Of a stretch of DNA of 64,000 nucleotides, positions 28,071-38,476 are shown in pieces. Numbering within the stretch: the first letter of the stretch is position 1; every line of letters starts with the position of its first letter. Under the pieces are notes generated by a model. The model was not told where the DNA came from. It was given only the letters and a program-made list of their open reading frames with translations, and did not search any database. The stretch comes from Frigidibacter sp. ROC022 (GTDB lineage Bacteria; Pseudomonadota; Alphaproteobacteria; Rhodobacterales; Rhodobacteraceae). The stretch lies in the NCBI RefSeq assembly GCF_024723735.1, contig NZ_JANQDU010000003.1, positions 434,001 to 498,000 on the forward strand. The letters run 5' to 3'. Position numbers and translations under genes: made by a program.

Positions 28071-29915
28071 ATGCGCAGCCTGCCGATCCTTGCCTCAATC
28101 CTTGCCGCCGCCCTGGCCTTGCCCCTGGCGGCAGCCGACACGATCGTGTCGCACGGCATTTCGCCCTTCGGCGATCTCAAATACGGCCCCGGGTTCGACC
28201 ATTTCGATTATGCCGATCCCGCGGCGCCCAAGGGCGGCACGATGAGCTTTCGCGGCACCGCCGCCGCCGGGACCTTCGACAGCCTCAGGGCCTTTGTGCT
28301 GGCCGGCACCCCGGCGCAGGGGCTGGGGCGGGTCTATGACACGCTGCTTGTGCCTTCGGCGGACGAGTCCGGGGCGCTCTACGGCCTGCTGGCGGAAAGC
28401 CTGGAATATCCCGAGGACCGCTCCTGGGTGATCTTCACGCTGCGGCCCGAAGCGCGGTTCAACGACGGCGTTCCGGTGACGCCCGAGGATGTGGTCTGGA
28501 GCTTCGAGACCCTGCGCGACAAGGGCCATCCCTATTACGGCATCGCCTTCTCCGGGGTCGAGAAGGCCGAGGTGCTGGATGGCAGCCGGGTGAAATTCAC
28601 CTTCAAGGCCGGGGCCCGGACCCGCGACCTGCCGGGCGAGATCGGCCAGATGGAAGTGCTGCCGAAGCATTTCTACGAGGGCAAGGATATCGCGGCCTCG
28701 TCGATGGAACTGCCGTTGGGCTCGGGGCCCTATGTCGTGGACCGGGTCGATCCGGGGCGCCAGATCCGCTATTGCCGGGCGCCGGATTACTGGGGGGCCG
28801 ACCTGCCGGTGAACCGGGGCCGGAACAACTTCGACTGCTATGTCTATGAATATTTTGCCGATACCACGGCCGCCTTCGAGGCGCTGAAGACCGGCACCTA
28901 TCTGTTCCACGAGGAATATTCCTCGGCGCTCTGGGCCACGGCCTATGATTTTCCGGCGCTGGCCAAGGGCTGGGTGAAGCGCGAGGAAATCCCCGATGGC
29001 CGGCCTTCCGGCACCCAGGGTTTCTGGTTCAACCTGCGGCGCGAGAAGTTCCAGGACATCCGGGTCCGCGAAGCCATGGCGCTGATGTTCAATTTCGAAT
29101 GGTCGAACGAGACGCTGTTTCACGGGCTCTACAAGCGCACCGACAGTTTCTGGGAAAACGCCGCCGCGCTCGAGGCGACGGGCCTGCCCGAGGGCGTCGA
29201 ACTGGCGGTGCTGGAGAAATTCCGCGACCAGCTGCCGCCGGAAATCTTCACCGAACCGGCCTATGTGCCCCCGGTCTGGAGCACCCGGCAGGTGGACCGC
29301 GAGGCGGCACGGCGCGCGTCCGACCTGCTGACCGCCGCGGGCTGGGTGGTCGGTGCCGACGGGCTGCGGCGCAACGCGGCGGGAGAGACGCTGACCGTCT
29401 CGTTCCTCGACGACAACCCGGCGTTCCAGCGCATCGTCGATCCCTACATCCAGAACCTGCGCCAGATAGGAATCGACGCGCGGCTGGAGATGGTCGATGC
29501 GGCGCAGATGCAGGAGCGGCAGCAGAATTTCGACTATGACATCACCTCGGCGCGGATTCCGATGTCGCTGAGCCCCTCGGTCGAACTGCGGACCATACTG
29601 GGCAGCCAGGGGGCCGCCGCGCCGGGCACGCTGAACGTGGCCGGGATCGCCGATCCGGTGATCGATGCGCTGATCGAGCAGGTGATCGGGGCCGAAACCC
29701 GCGAGGAGATGCAGGCCAATGTCCGGGCCATCGACCGAATCCTGCGGGCCCGGCATGTCTGGGTGCCGAACTGGACCCGCGACAGCTACTGGGTCGCCTA
29801 TTGGGACATTTTCGGCCGCCCCGCCATCCAGCCGCCCTACAAGCGCAACGAGGATTTCTGGTGGGTCGATCCGGTCAAGCTGAAGGCCCTGCAGGACATC
29901 GGAGCATTGCGATGA
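28071..29915 (+). CDS. YejA-like extracellular solute-binding protein, family 5
   Basis: 614-aa periplasmic binding protein. ATG 28071 begins the signal peptide MRSLPILASILAAALALPLA, cleaved before DTIVSHGIS. The segments FDYADPAAPKGGTMSFR and GTQGFWFNLRREKFQD are typical of YejA (microcin C/oligopeptide) proteins, which are longer than DppA-type proteins. No permease or ATPase lies next to it, so it must share a membrane complex encoded elsewhere. Its stop overlaps the ATG of the next gene (ATGA), indicating co-translation with the CoA-binding protein. Confidence 0.88.
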   Translation: MRSLPILASILAAALALPLAAADTIVSHGISPFGDLKYGPGFDHFDYADPAAPKGGTMSFRGTAAAGTFDSLRAFVLAGTPAQGLGRVYDTLLVPSADESGALYGLLAESLEYPEDRSWVIFTLRPEARFNDGVPVTPEDVVWSFETLRDKGHPYYGIAFSGVEKAEVLDGSRVKFTFKAGARTRDLPGEIGQMEVLPKHFYEGKDIAASSMELPLGSGPYVVDRVDPGRQIRYCRAPDYWGADLPVNRGRNNFDCYVYEYFADTTAAFEALKTGTYLFHEEYSSALWATAYDFPALAKGWVKREEIPDGRPSGTQGFWFNLRREKFQDIRVREAMALMFNFEWSNETLFHGLYKRTDSFWENAAALEATGLPEGVELAVLEKFRDQLPPEIFTEPAYVPPVWSTRQVDREAARRASDLLTAAGWVVGADGLRRNAAGETLTVSFLDDNPAFQRIVDPYIQNLRQIGIDARLEMVDAAQMQERQQNFDYDITSARIPMSLSPSVELRTILGSQGAAAPGTLNVAGIADPVIDALIEQVIGAETREEMQANVRAIDRILRARHVWVPNWTRDSYWVAYWDIFGRPAIQPPYKRNEDFWWVDPVKLKALQDIGALR

Positions 29916-30388
29916 GCGGCTATTCCGACGATCTGCTGCGCCAGGTGCTGCAGCGGACCAGGGTCGTGGCCATCGTCGGGGTCTCGATGAACCCGGTGCG
30001 GCCGAGCTATTTCGTCGCCCGCTATCTGGGGCTGAAGGGCATTCGGGTGATCCCGGTCAATCCGGGCCATGCCGGAGAGATGCTGTTCGGCGAGGTCATC
30101 CGACCCGATCTGGCCTCGATCCCCGACGCGGAGAAAGTGGACTTTCTCGACATTTTTCGCCGATCCGAGGCCGTTCCGGGCATCGTTGATGACGCTTTGC
30201 GACATTTGCCGAATCTCAAGACCATCTGGATGCAGCTGGGGGTCGAACATGCCGAAGCCGCCGCCAAGGCCGAGTCGCGGGGTATCACGGTGATCCAGAA
30301 CCGCTGTCCCAAGATCGAATATCAGCGGTTGTTCGGCGAGCTGCGCAAGGCCGGGTTCAACACCGGGGTGATCTCGTCGCGGCTCTGA
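29912..30388 (+). CDS. CoA-binding domain protein (YccU type)
   Basis: 158-aa single-domain Rossmann protein of the CoA_binding_2 family. The nucleotide-binding start VVAIVGVSMNPVRPSYFVAR is followed by GIRVIPVNPGHAGEMLFGE and ends VIQNRCPKIEYQRL, all typical. ATG 29912 is coupled to the previous gene by a 4-nt overlap; longer starts run inside that gene. Members resemble the CoA-binding domain of succinyl-CoA synthetase, but the physiological role is unknown. Confidence 0.88.
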   Translation: MSGYSDDLLRQVLQRTRVVAIVGVSMNPVRPSYFVARYLGLKGIRVIPVNPGHAGEMLFGEVIRPDLASIPDAEKVDFLDIFRRSEAVPGIVDDALRHLPNLKTIWMQLGVEHAEAAAKAESRGITVIQNRCPKIEYQRLFGELRKAGFNTGVISSRL

Positions 30389-30401
30389 TCCGGGCAGGGG
30401 G

Positions 30402-30899
30402 CTAGAACCAGGCCGAGAGGACGTTCAGCGGGAACCGGTTGCTGTTGTAGAGGACCGAGGCCAGAACGAAGACCAACACCCCGCCACCCATGCGCCGAAG
30501 CCCGGGACGCCAGACATTCCACCAGCGTGGCGGCTGGTAACCGGCCTTGCGGCGCGTCCGCTGCGGCACCACGAAGGCGGTCTGCGTGTCGCGGACGAAG
30601 CGGGCGCCGCCAATTGCGAACAGCACCGTGGCGATGGCGAAGAGGGCCTGCGCGATCCCGGTCTCGATGGCGCGCCGGGGCGAGTCGCGCAGCGCCAGTG
30701 GAATCAGTTCCTCGAACAGCATCGAGAACAGAACCGACAGGCCCAGCAGGCTCAGCGATATCCGGATGAACCAGCGCCGCCAGCCATCGCGCATCCCGAT
30801 CAGCCAGAGGACCAGCCCCATCACTCCGGCAATGCCGACCACCGAGGTGGTCGCGGTCCACCAGACGCTGTCCAGATAGGCGTTGATTGCTTCGAGCAG
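30402..30899 (-). CDS. small integral membrane protein of unknown function
   Basis: About 165 aa with four likely membrane helices (around VVGIAGVMGLVLWLIG, ISLSLLGLSVLFSMLF, FAIATVLFAIGGARF and GVLVFVLASVLY). The frame stays open upstream to 31151, but that extension reads straight through tRNA-Gly and cannot be coding. No ATG occurs at the natural N-terminus. GGAGG stands 7 nt before an in-frame CTG at 30899, and GTG within SVVGIAG is another option, so the start is uncertain. I do not recognise the family. Convergent with the CoA-binding protein gene. Confidence 0.6.
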   Translation of the reverse strand: MLEAINAYLDSVWWTATTSVVGIAGVMGLVLWLIGMRDGWRRWFIRISLSLLGLSVLFSMLFEELIPLALRDSPRRAIETGIAQALFAIATVLFAIGGARFVRDTQTAFVVPQRTRRKAGYQPPRWWNVWRPGLRRMGGGVLVFVLASVLYNSNRFPLNVLSAWF

Positions 30900-30969
30900 C
30901 GGCTTTCCTCCGGTCCCCGTGCCAGACTGTCGGATTTGCCGCCGCGGAACAAGGTGGAGAGACGCCCGG

Positions 30970-30998
30970 AAAGCAGAAAGGCCGCCCGGGGGCGGCCT
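30970..30998 (-). terminator. intrinsic terminator of tRNA-Gly
   Basis: On the minus strand AGGCCGCC (30998-30991), a 4-nt loop, and GGCGGCCT (30986-30979) are followed by TTCTGCTTT. It lies 33 nt past the tRNA-Gly 3' end and fits a Rho-independent terminator for it. Confidence 0.75.
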
Positions 30999-31030
30999 CT
31001 GTCTGGTCAACCGTGGGGTCCGGTTGGTTT

Positions 31031-31105
31031 TGGAGCGGGCGATGAGATTCGAACTCACGACCCTAACCTTGGCAAGGTTATGCTCTACCCCTGAGCTACG
31101 CCCGC
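31031..31105 (-). tRNA. tRNA-Gly (GCC)
   Basis: On the minus strand GCGGGCG (31105-31099) pairs with CGCCCGC (31041-31035). The anticodon GCC is at 31073-31071, the D-arm reads TAGCTCAGGGGTAGAGC and the T-loop GAGTTCGAATCTC. The CCA is encoded (31033-31031). Total 75 nt. Confidence 0.97.
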
Positions 31106-31196
31106 ATCCGAGAGTGAGCGGTGAAATAATGAACCCTGCCGCCGCCCGCAAGAGGAAAATTGCAGGCCGGGGCGAGAAAGCTGCATTCCCGCGATG

Positions 31197-31931
31197 TCAG
31201 TCCGGTTTTCGGCCGATCTTGTCGTGCTTTTTCTGGCGCCAGAGGTTCAGCGCCTCGACCCCGCCGGCGAACACCATGGCGGCATAGATGAAGCCGCGCT
31301 CGATATGGTTGTGCAGCCCGTCCGCCACCAGCGCCATGCCGACCATCACCAGGAAGGCCAGGGCCAGCATCTTGGTTGACGGATGATCGGCCACGAAGCG
31401 GGCAATCGGTTCGGCCGCAACCATCATCACCGCGATGGCGACCATCACCGCCGCGATCATCACCGCGACCTCGTCGGCGATGCCGACGGCGGTGATCACC
31501 GAATCGAGCGAGAACACCAGGTCCAGCAGCATGATCTGCACGATCACCGCGCTCAGGGTGGCCTTGGCCTTGGCCGAGCCGGGGTCATGGCTGGCGCCCT
31601 CGACCTCGGCGAAAATCTCGGTCGTGGCCTTCCACAGCAGGAACAGCCCGCCGCCCAGCAGGATCAGGTCGCGCCAGGACAGGCCCAGGCCGAACAGCGT
31701 GAACAGCGGCTGCGACAGGGTGACGATCCAGGTGATCGAGAACAGGAGCAGCACCCGCAGCACCAGGGCGCCGGTCAGCCCGATCATCCGTGCCCTTCGG
31801 CGTTTTTCCGGCGGCAGGCGATCGGCCGCGATCGAGATGAAGATGACGTTGTCGACGCCAAGCACGATTTCCAGAACCGTGAGGGTCAGGAAGCTTGCCC
31901 AGATGGCGGGATCGGTCAGCAGGTCCAGCAT
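31197..31931 (-). CDS. TerC family integral membrane protein
   Basis: 244 aa with about seven membrane helices. The metal-coordinating TerC motifs are clear: LEIVLGVDNVIFISI near the N-terminus and LLDLVFSLDSVITAVGIADE in the second half, each with conserved acidic residues inside helices. TerC proteins are linked to metal (often manganese) export or tellurite resistance. The start ATG has GAGGGG upstream. It is monocistronic here, between tRNA-Gly and the phosphodiesterase gene. Confidence 0.9.
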   Translation of the reverse strand: MLDLLTDPAIWASFLTLTVLEIVLGVDNVIFISIAADRLPPEKRRRARMIGLTGALVLRVLLLFSITWIVTLSQPLFTLFGLGLSWRDLILLGGGLFLLWKATTEIFAEVEGASHDPGSAKAKATLSAVIVQIMLLDLVFSLDSVITAVGIADEVAVMIAAVMVAIAVMMVAAEPIARFVADHPSTKMLALAFLVMVGMALVADGLHNHIERGFIYAAMVFAGGVEALNLWRQKKHDKIGRKPD

Positions 31932-31982
31932 GTGCCCCTCGGGTATGGTTCGGGCGCATATAGGTATGCGGGCGCCGCTTTG

Positions 31983-32792
31983 CTATGCCATGTCGTAGCC
32001 CGACAGCGCCGAGCCGGTCGCCAGAACATCCTCGGAATGGACGATGACCTGCCCCGGCCCCAGCAGCACCACGCCATAGGCGCCGGGCTCGTCCACCGAG
32101 AGGGTGGAATCGTCGCTGACCAGCTCGAGCGGCCCCTGATGGCAGGTGCCCTTCAGCACCGTGAAGGGCAGACCGCGCATGGTGCCCGAGACGGTGCGAT
32201 GCAGATGGCCGAGGATCAGATGCGCCGGGGCGTCATGCGCCAGCAGCCGATCGACCAGCGCGGCGCCGTCCTCGAGCAGGATCGAATCCATCGCCGGCAG
32301 GCCGGTCGGCATCGGCGGATGATGGGCGCAGACCAGGACCTGGCGGTCCCGCGCCCCGGCCAGGGCCGAGTCGAGCCAGGCCAGCCGCTCCGGCCCCAGC
32401 CGGCCCAGGTGGGTCCAGCCGAAGGGCGGACCGATCAAGGTGTCGAGCGTGATCAGCCAGGTCTCGCCGATGTCCCGCACGTCCTGCACATGGCCTTCGG
32501 GCGTTGCCGGCGCCTCGGGGAACACCGTGCGGAAGGCGTCGCGGTTGTCGTGATTGCCCAGCATCGGGATCACCGGCAGCGGGCAATCCGCGAGAACCGC
32601 GCGCAGGCGCTGATATTCGGCCGGTTCCCCGGCATGGGTCAGGTCGCCGCAGAGCACCAGCGCCTCGGCATCGCCGTGTCGGGCCAGCGCATGGGCCAGC
32701 GCCTCGGCCAGACGTGCGCCGGGGTCGAGACCGATGATCCGCTGTCCCTCTGCGCGGATGTGCAGATCGGTCATCACCAGCAGTTTGCGCAT
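31983..32792 (-). CDS. metallophosphoesterase (CpdA-like phosphodiesterase)
   Basis: 269-aa calcineurin-like phosphodiesterase. All metal-site motifs are present in order: D-x-H in VMTDLHIR, CGDLTHAG, MLGNHDNRD, CAHHPPMP and LGHLHRTVSG. This set and the length match the CpdA/class III cyclic nucleotide phosphodiesterase group, so 3',5'-cAMP hydrolysis is plausible but not certain. Start ATG 32792 (MRKLLVMTDLH) is chosen because the fold begins there; the frame extends 38 codons further without homology. Divergent from dnaG. Confidence 0.85.
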   Translation of the reverse strand: MRKLLVMTDLHIRAEGQRIIGLDPGARLAEALAHALARHGDAEALVLCGDLTHAGEPAEYQRLRAVLADCPLPVIPMLGNHDNRDAFRTVFPEAPATPEGHVQDVRDIGETWLITLDTLIGPPFGWTHLGRLGPERLAWLDSALAGARDRQVLVCAHHPPMPTGLPAMDSILLEDGAALVDRLLAHDAPAHLILGHLHRTVSGTMRGLPFTVLKGTCHQGPLELVSDDSTLSVDEPGAYGVVLLGPGQVIVHSEDVLATGSALSGYDMA

Positions 32793-32974
32793 CGGTCCCT
32801 CCGGGCTATGCGCACAGGCAATCCGCGAATTGCAGAAGTTGCAATGCCTCCGGCGAGGATAATCGCCAGGCGCAGGGCTGGGGCCTGTTCCGGCCGTCGC
32901 CACCACCCGTCGCCGGTGGACTCTGACCCGGCCTCGGCCCTATCTTCGGAAACCGCCTGACCCCGAGTCTGTCC

Positions 32975-34954
32975 ATGTCGCTTCCACCCGGCTTCCTTGA
33001 CGAATTGCGCAACCGCACCTCGCTGGCCCGTGTGGTCGGGCGCAAGGTATCCTGGGACATGCGCAAGTCGAACCAGGGCAAGGGCGACTTCTGGGCGCCC
33101 TGTCCGTTCCACCAGGAAAAGAGCGCCAGCTTCCACGTCGATGACAAGAAGGGCTTCTATTACTGCTTCGGCTGCCAGGCGAAGGGGGATGCGATTTCCT
33201 TCGTCCGAGAGACCGAGAATGCCAGTTTCATAGAAGCGATCGAGATTCTGGCGCGCGAGGCGGGGATGACCGTGCCCGCCGCCGATCCCCGGGCGCAGGA
33301 GACCGCCGACCGGCGGACCCGGATGGCCGAGGTGATGGAACTGGCGGTGCAGCACTACCGGCTGCAACTGAAGACCGCCGCGGCGGCGCAGGCGCGCGAC
33401 TACCTGGCCGGGCGGGGCCTGGGCGAGGCGGCGCAGGAGCGGTTCGAGATCGGCTTTGCCCATGACAGCCGCCAGGGCCTGACCGCGGCGCTGAAGGCCA
33501 AGGGCGTGGCGCCGGAACTGATCCTCGCCTGCGGGCTGGCGGCAGAACCCGAAGGCGGCGGTGCGCCCTATGACCGGATGCGGGGAAGGATCATCTATCC
33601 GATCCGCGACGCGCGGGGCCGATGCATCGGTTTCGGCGGCCGGTCGATGGACCCGAATGCGCGGGCAAAATACCTGAACTCGCCGGAAACCGAGCTCTTC
33701 GACAAGGGCCGCAGCCTCTACAACCTCGCCCCGGCGCGGGCGGCCGCCGGCAAGGGCAAGCCGTTGATCGTGGCCGAGGGCTACATGGACGTGATCGCGC
33801 TGGTCATGGCCGGGTTCGAGGCGGCGGTGGCGCCGCTGGGCACTGCCGTGACCGAAGAGCAGCTGCGGCTGATGTGGCGGATCTCGGACGAGCCGGTGAT
33901 CGCTCTGGATGGCGACGCGGCGGGGATGCGGGCGGCGCTGCGCGTCATCGACCGGGCGCTGCCGCTGCTCGAGGCCGGCAAGGGGCTGCGCTTTGCCATC
34001 CTGCCGCAGGGCCAGGACCCCGACGATCTGATCCGCGCCGGCGGGCCGGCGGCGATGCAGGCGGTGCTGGACGCGGCGCAGCCGATGGTGGCGTTGCTCT
34101 GGCAGCGCGAGACCGAGGGCCGGAATTTCGACAGTCCCGAGCGCAAGGCGGCGCTGGACCGCGACCTGCGCGAGGCGCTGAAGAAGATTGCCGATCCGTC
34201 GATCCGGCGGCACTACGGCGACGAGATCAACCGCTTGCGCCAGGCCCTGTTCCGCCCCGCGCCGCCGCCGGGCCGCAGCTTTCCGAAACCCGCGTCGGTC
34301 GGGGGCAAGGGCGGCCGCTGGCGGCCCAACCATGTCGAGCCGGTGCTGGCCTCGACCCGGATGTCGACGCTGGCGGCGCTGCCGGAAGGTGCCGAGGACC
34401 GGCTGCGCGAGGCTCTGGTCCTGGCGGCGCTGCTGCGGCACCCCGACCAGATCGCCGAGTTCGAGGACCGGCTCGCGCGGCTCGACATGATGGACCCGGA
34501 TCACGAGGCGCTGCGCGTGGCGCTTCTGCGGCATGCGCATCGGGCGGAGGGGCTGCGCGAGGCGGTCACCGGGGAGCTTGGCGCCGAGCCCCTTGAACGG
34601 CTGTTCGCCGACCGCCATATCCGCATTGCTCCGGTGCTGCGGCCAGATGCGGATCAGGAATTGGTGCGCAATTGTCTGGCCGAAGAACTGGCAAAACTGG
34701 CCGCCCGCCGCGCCATGATCCGTGAACTTGGAGATGCCGTGCAGGATATTGACGCGCTGCCCGATGAGGGGCTGACCTGGCGCCTGACCCAGGCGGCCGA
34801 GGCCCGCAACAGGGCATTGCGGGCCGAGGCCGAGGACCGGACCGTCTACGACACCGGGGAAAACGGGGCCCCGGTGAGCCGCGACGAGAAGGCCGCATTC
34901 GAGCTGCTTCTGAAGCAGATCGCGGGCACCAGGGAACGCCCGCCCGAGGATTGA
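32975..34954 (+). CDS. dnaG: DNA primase
   Basis: 659-aa primase that makes RNA primers for replication. The zinc-binding domain has CPFHQEKSASF and YYCFGCQAKGD (three Cys and one His). The catalytic core follows with the TOPRIM motif VAEGYMDVIAL and the acidic EPVIALDGDAAG. A C-terminal helicase-binding region follows (after about 430). It lies directly before rpoD, the common dnaG-rpoD order. No terminator was seen between the two genes, so some rpoD mRNA may come from here. Confidence 0.97.
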   Translation: MSLPPGFLDELRNRTSLARVVGRKVSWDMRKSNQGKGDFWAPCPFHQEKSASFHVDDKKGFYYCFGCQAKGDAISFVRETENASFIEAIEILAREAGMTVPAADPRAQETADRRTRMAEVMELAVQHYRLQLKTAAAAQARDYLAGRGLGEAAQERFEIGFAHDSRQGLTAALKAKGVAPELILACGLAAEPEGGGAPYDRMRGRIIYPIRDARGRCIGFGGRSMDPNARAKYLNSPETELFDKGRSLYNLAPARAAAGKGKPLIVAEGYMDVIALVMAGFEAAVAPLGTAVTEEQLRLMWRISDEPVIALDGDAAGMRAALRVIDRALPLLEAGKGLRFAILPQGQDPDDLIRAGGPAAMQAVLDAAQPMVALLWQRETEGRNFDSPERKAALDRDLREALKKIADPSIRRHYGDEINRLRQALFRPAPPPGRSFPKPASVGGKGGRWRPNHVEPVLASTRMSTLAALPEGAEDRLREALVLAALLRHPDQIAEFEDRLARLDMMDPDHEALRVALLRHAHRAEGLREAVTGELGAEPLERLFADRHIRIAPVLRPDADQELVRNCLAEELAKLAARRAMIRELGDAVQDIDALPDEGLTWRLTQAAEARNRALRAEAEDRTVYDTGENGAPVSRDEKAAFELLLKQIAGTRERPPED

Positions 34955-35000
34955 CTTCGGGGGTTTCAGACGCAGGTAAGTAGGGCCGGGTTAACTGAGT

Positions 35001-35057
35001 GCGAATCACTGATTCGCGTAGTATGATTCGGAGAAGAGTGATTCGGTGCGTGATTCG
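35001..35057 (+). promoter_or_regulatory. cluster of five GANTC sites / TGATTCG repeats in rpoD leader
   Basis: TGATTCG occurs at 35010-35016, 35024-35030, 35039-35045 and 35051-35057, with an inverted copy at 35002-35008 forming the perfect palindrome GCGAATCA-C-TGATTCGC. Each copy contains a GANTC site, the target of the CcrM adenine methylase in alphaproteobacteria. Five sites in 54 bp is far above the roughly one per 300 bp expected at this GC content. Suggests methylation-sensitive or protein-bound control of rpoD. Confidence 0.55.
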
Positions 35058-35100
35058 CCAAGGCGGTGCGCCCCGGGCCGACGCCGACCGAAGACTGCCT

Positions 35101-35179
35101 GCGACCGAGACCAGACCGACCGAACCGACGCCGACCGAAACGACACGCGACCCCGCCCCAGACCGACCCCGCCAAGGAG
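35101..35179 (+). other. T-free, CGA/ACCGA-rich rpoD mRNA leader
   Basis: 79 consecutive nucleotides without a single T on the coding strand, made mostly of GACCGA, CCGA and CCCC units, ending just before the AAGGAG Shine-Dalgarno sequence of rpoD. Such mRNA would be weakly structured and could hold a Rho-loading or ribosome-standby region. Function is inferred. Confidence 0.5.
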
Positions 35180-35185
35180 TGCCGC

Positions 35186-37207
<2,022 letters not shown>

Positions 37208-37214
37208 AAGGGCA

Positions 37215-37781
37215 GTGAAGTCATTCACTCTCGATTGGAATTGCGCACTTGCCGTTGAGGCTGGTGAGGAGCAAGGGGCGTTCGTCAGGCGATTGGTGGA
37301 ACTTCATAGGCGCGGCTTGGCAGACGTCGCTATTACGACTGTGTCTGCTTCTGAATCGCTGAAGGGCTCAAAGAAATTTCCCGCGAGCGCCGCTCAGTTT
37401 CGCAAGCGGATTACCAACCTAGGATGGGATGATTTGCGCCTATTGCTTGGCCCGGCTGTAGTTGGCCTAACCTATTTGAATATGTGCAAAAATGTTGGCG
37501 AAACCTTTGATAGTGAGCGCCAAGCAATATGGCAGGCACTTGCCCCGTCTGTCGATCGTAGGCTTCCGGATGGCATTGAAGATCAAGAGCTATGGTCTCC
37601 CAAGCTCAGGAAATGGCGGAATGTCTGGTGTGATACTCATACACTCTGGACGCATATCGACAGCGGTCGCGACGTATTCGTGACAACGAACACCAAAGAT
37701 TTTCATGCGAACCATGAGAAGTTGAAACTACTTGGTTTGCGAGACGTCGCGACACCTGAAGTCGCAGTTGATCTGGTTTAA
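37215..37781 (+). CDS. low-GC PIN-like protein of unknown function
   Basis: 188 aa from a GTG start 8 nt after the rpoD stop. Acidic residues at D7 (FTLDWNC), E47 (VSASESL) and D140 (WCDTHTL), plus the strand FVTTNTKDF near 155-163, resemble the metal-site pattern of PIN-domain nucleases, but the match is loose. Hand counts give 45% GC at 37441-37500 and 47% at 37321-37380, clearly below the surrounding genes, so it looks horizontally acquired. No antitoxin-like gene is fused or directly adjacent on its strand. It may be an orphan RNase toxin or part of a defence function. Confidence 0.6.
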   Translation: MKSFTLDWNCALAVEAGEEQGAFVRRLVELHRRGLADVAITTVSASESLKGSKKFPASAAQFRKRITNLGWDDLRLLLGPAVVGLTYLNMCKNVGETFDSERQAIWQALAPSVDRRLPDGIEDQELWSPKLRKWRNVWCDTHTLWTHIDSGRDVFVTTNTKDFHANHEKLKLLGLRDVATPEVAVDLV

Positions 37782-37884
37782 GGGTATGGTCTTGGGCAAC
37801 GCGCAGTAGAGTGCGTGATTGCGTACGGGGGCTTCGACTACTCCGCCTTCTCCCGCAACCACTCCGCCAAATCCCCGTCCTCCA

Positions 37885-38217
37885 TCACCCCCCCCGCGCG
37901 CAGCGGATGATGATCTGGCCGACCTCTTCGGTGTCCCAGGGTATCGAAATCCCGTTCAGGTCCAGACAGACATCCATCACCCGGAAGGCTGTCCGCTTGT
38001 GGGCGTCGTTGAAGCAATGCCCGCGCGCAATCGCCACCGCATAGGCCGCCGCCAGGTCGAAGGCATCCTCGACCATGCCATAGGCGATGCGGTTGTCGAT
38101 ATGGGCGAGGATAACAGCCAGCGACTTGTACCTTGCCCGGCCCGCCAACTCGCCGGGGTTCAGGACCGCGTCGTGGATCACCTCCACAAAATCGGGCGTC
38201 AGCAGACGCAGGGTCAT
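37885..38217 (-). CDS. Doc/Fic-family toxin (type II TA), C-terminus probably frameshifted
   Basis: Fic-fold toxin of the Doc group, 110 aa as read. The active-site loop is HCFNDAHKR (residues 67-75), close to the Doc consensus HxFx(D/N)xNKR, although H replaces the usual N before KR. Doc kinases phosphorylate EF-Tu. The coding frame ends at TGA (37887-37885) directly after a run of eight G (plus-strand C at 37888-37895). One extra G would extend the protein to 37838 with VMEDGDLAEWLREKAE, which looks like a genuine Doc C-terminus. So it is either phase-variable, mutated, or a sequencing error. The start overlaps the antitoxin stop by 4 nt. Confidence 0.82.
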   Translation of the reverse strand: MTLRLLTPDFVEVIHDAVLNPGELAGRARYKSLAVILAHIDNRIAYGMVEDAFDLAAAYAVAIARGHCFNDAHKRTAFRVMDVCLDLNGISIPWDTEEVGQIIIRCARGG

Positions 38218-38462
38218 TTGTCTTTCAGGTAGTCCAGCACCGGCTGGGCCGCATCCCGGGTCCGCTCCAGGCTCTCCTTCACCTCGTCCAGCGTCGGCGC
38301 CCGATGCTCGACCTGATTCACGGCCTCGTTCGGCACCAGGTAGCCCACCACCGCCGAATTCTTCAGGATCGCCACCGGCTTGCCGCCGGAGCGGGCCAGA
38401 ACCTTGTGCGGTACGCGCAACTCGGTGATCGTGGCGATATGGGGGGGCAGCAGGCGTGCCAT
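38214..38462 (-). CDS. Phd/YefM-family antitoxin
   Basis: 82 aa. The N-terminal half (ATITELRVPHKVLARSGGKPVAILKNSAVVGYLVP) is the Phd/YefM DNA-binding fold. The C-terminal helix should bind and neutralise Doc. ATG 38462 has GGAGAGACTCC before it; the longer frame to 38573 lacks homology. A perfect 8-bp inverted repeat 15 nt upstream is the expected autoregulatory operator. Confidence 0.88.
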   Translation of the reverse strand: MARLLPPHIATITELRVPHKVLARSGGKPVAILKNSAVVGYLVPNEAVNQVEHRAPTLDEVKESLERTRDAAQPVLDYLKDK

Positions 38463-38476
38463 GGAGTCTCTCCGGT

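Noticed and set aside
30900-31151. N-terminal extension of the small membrane protein
   Set aside because: It translates tRNA-Gly and its terminator; the family-like part begins after them.
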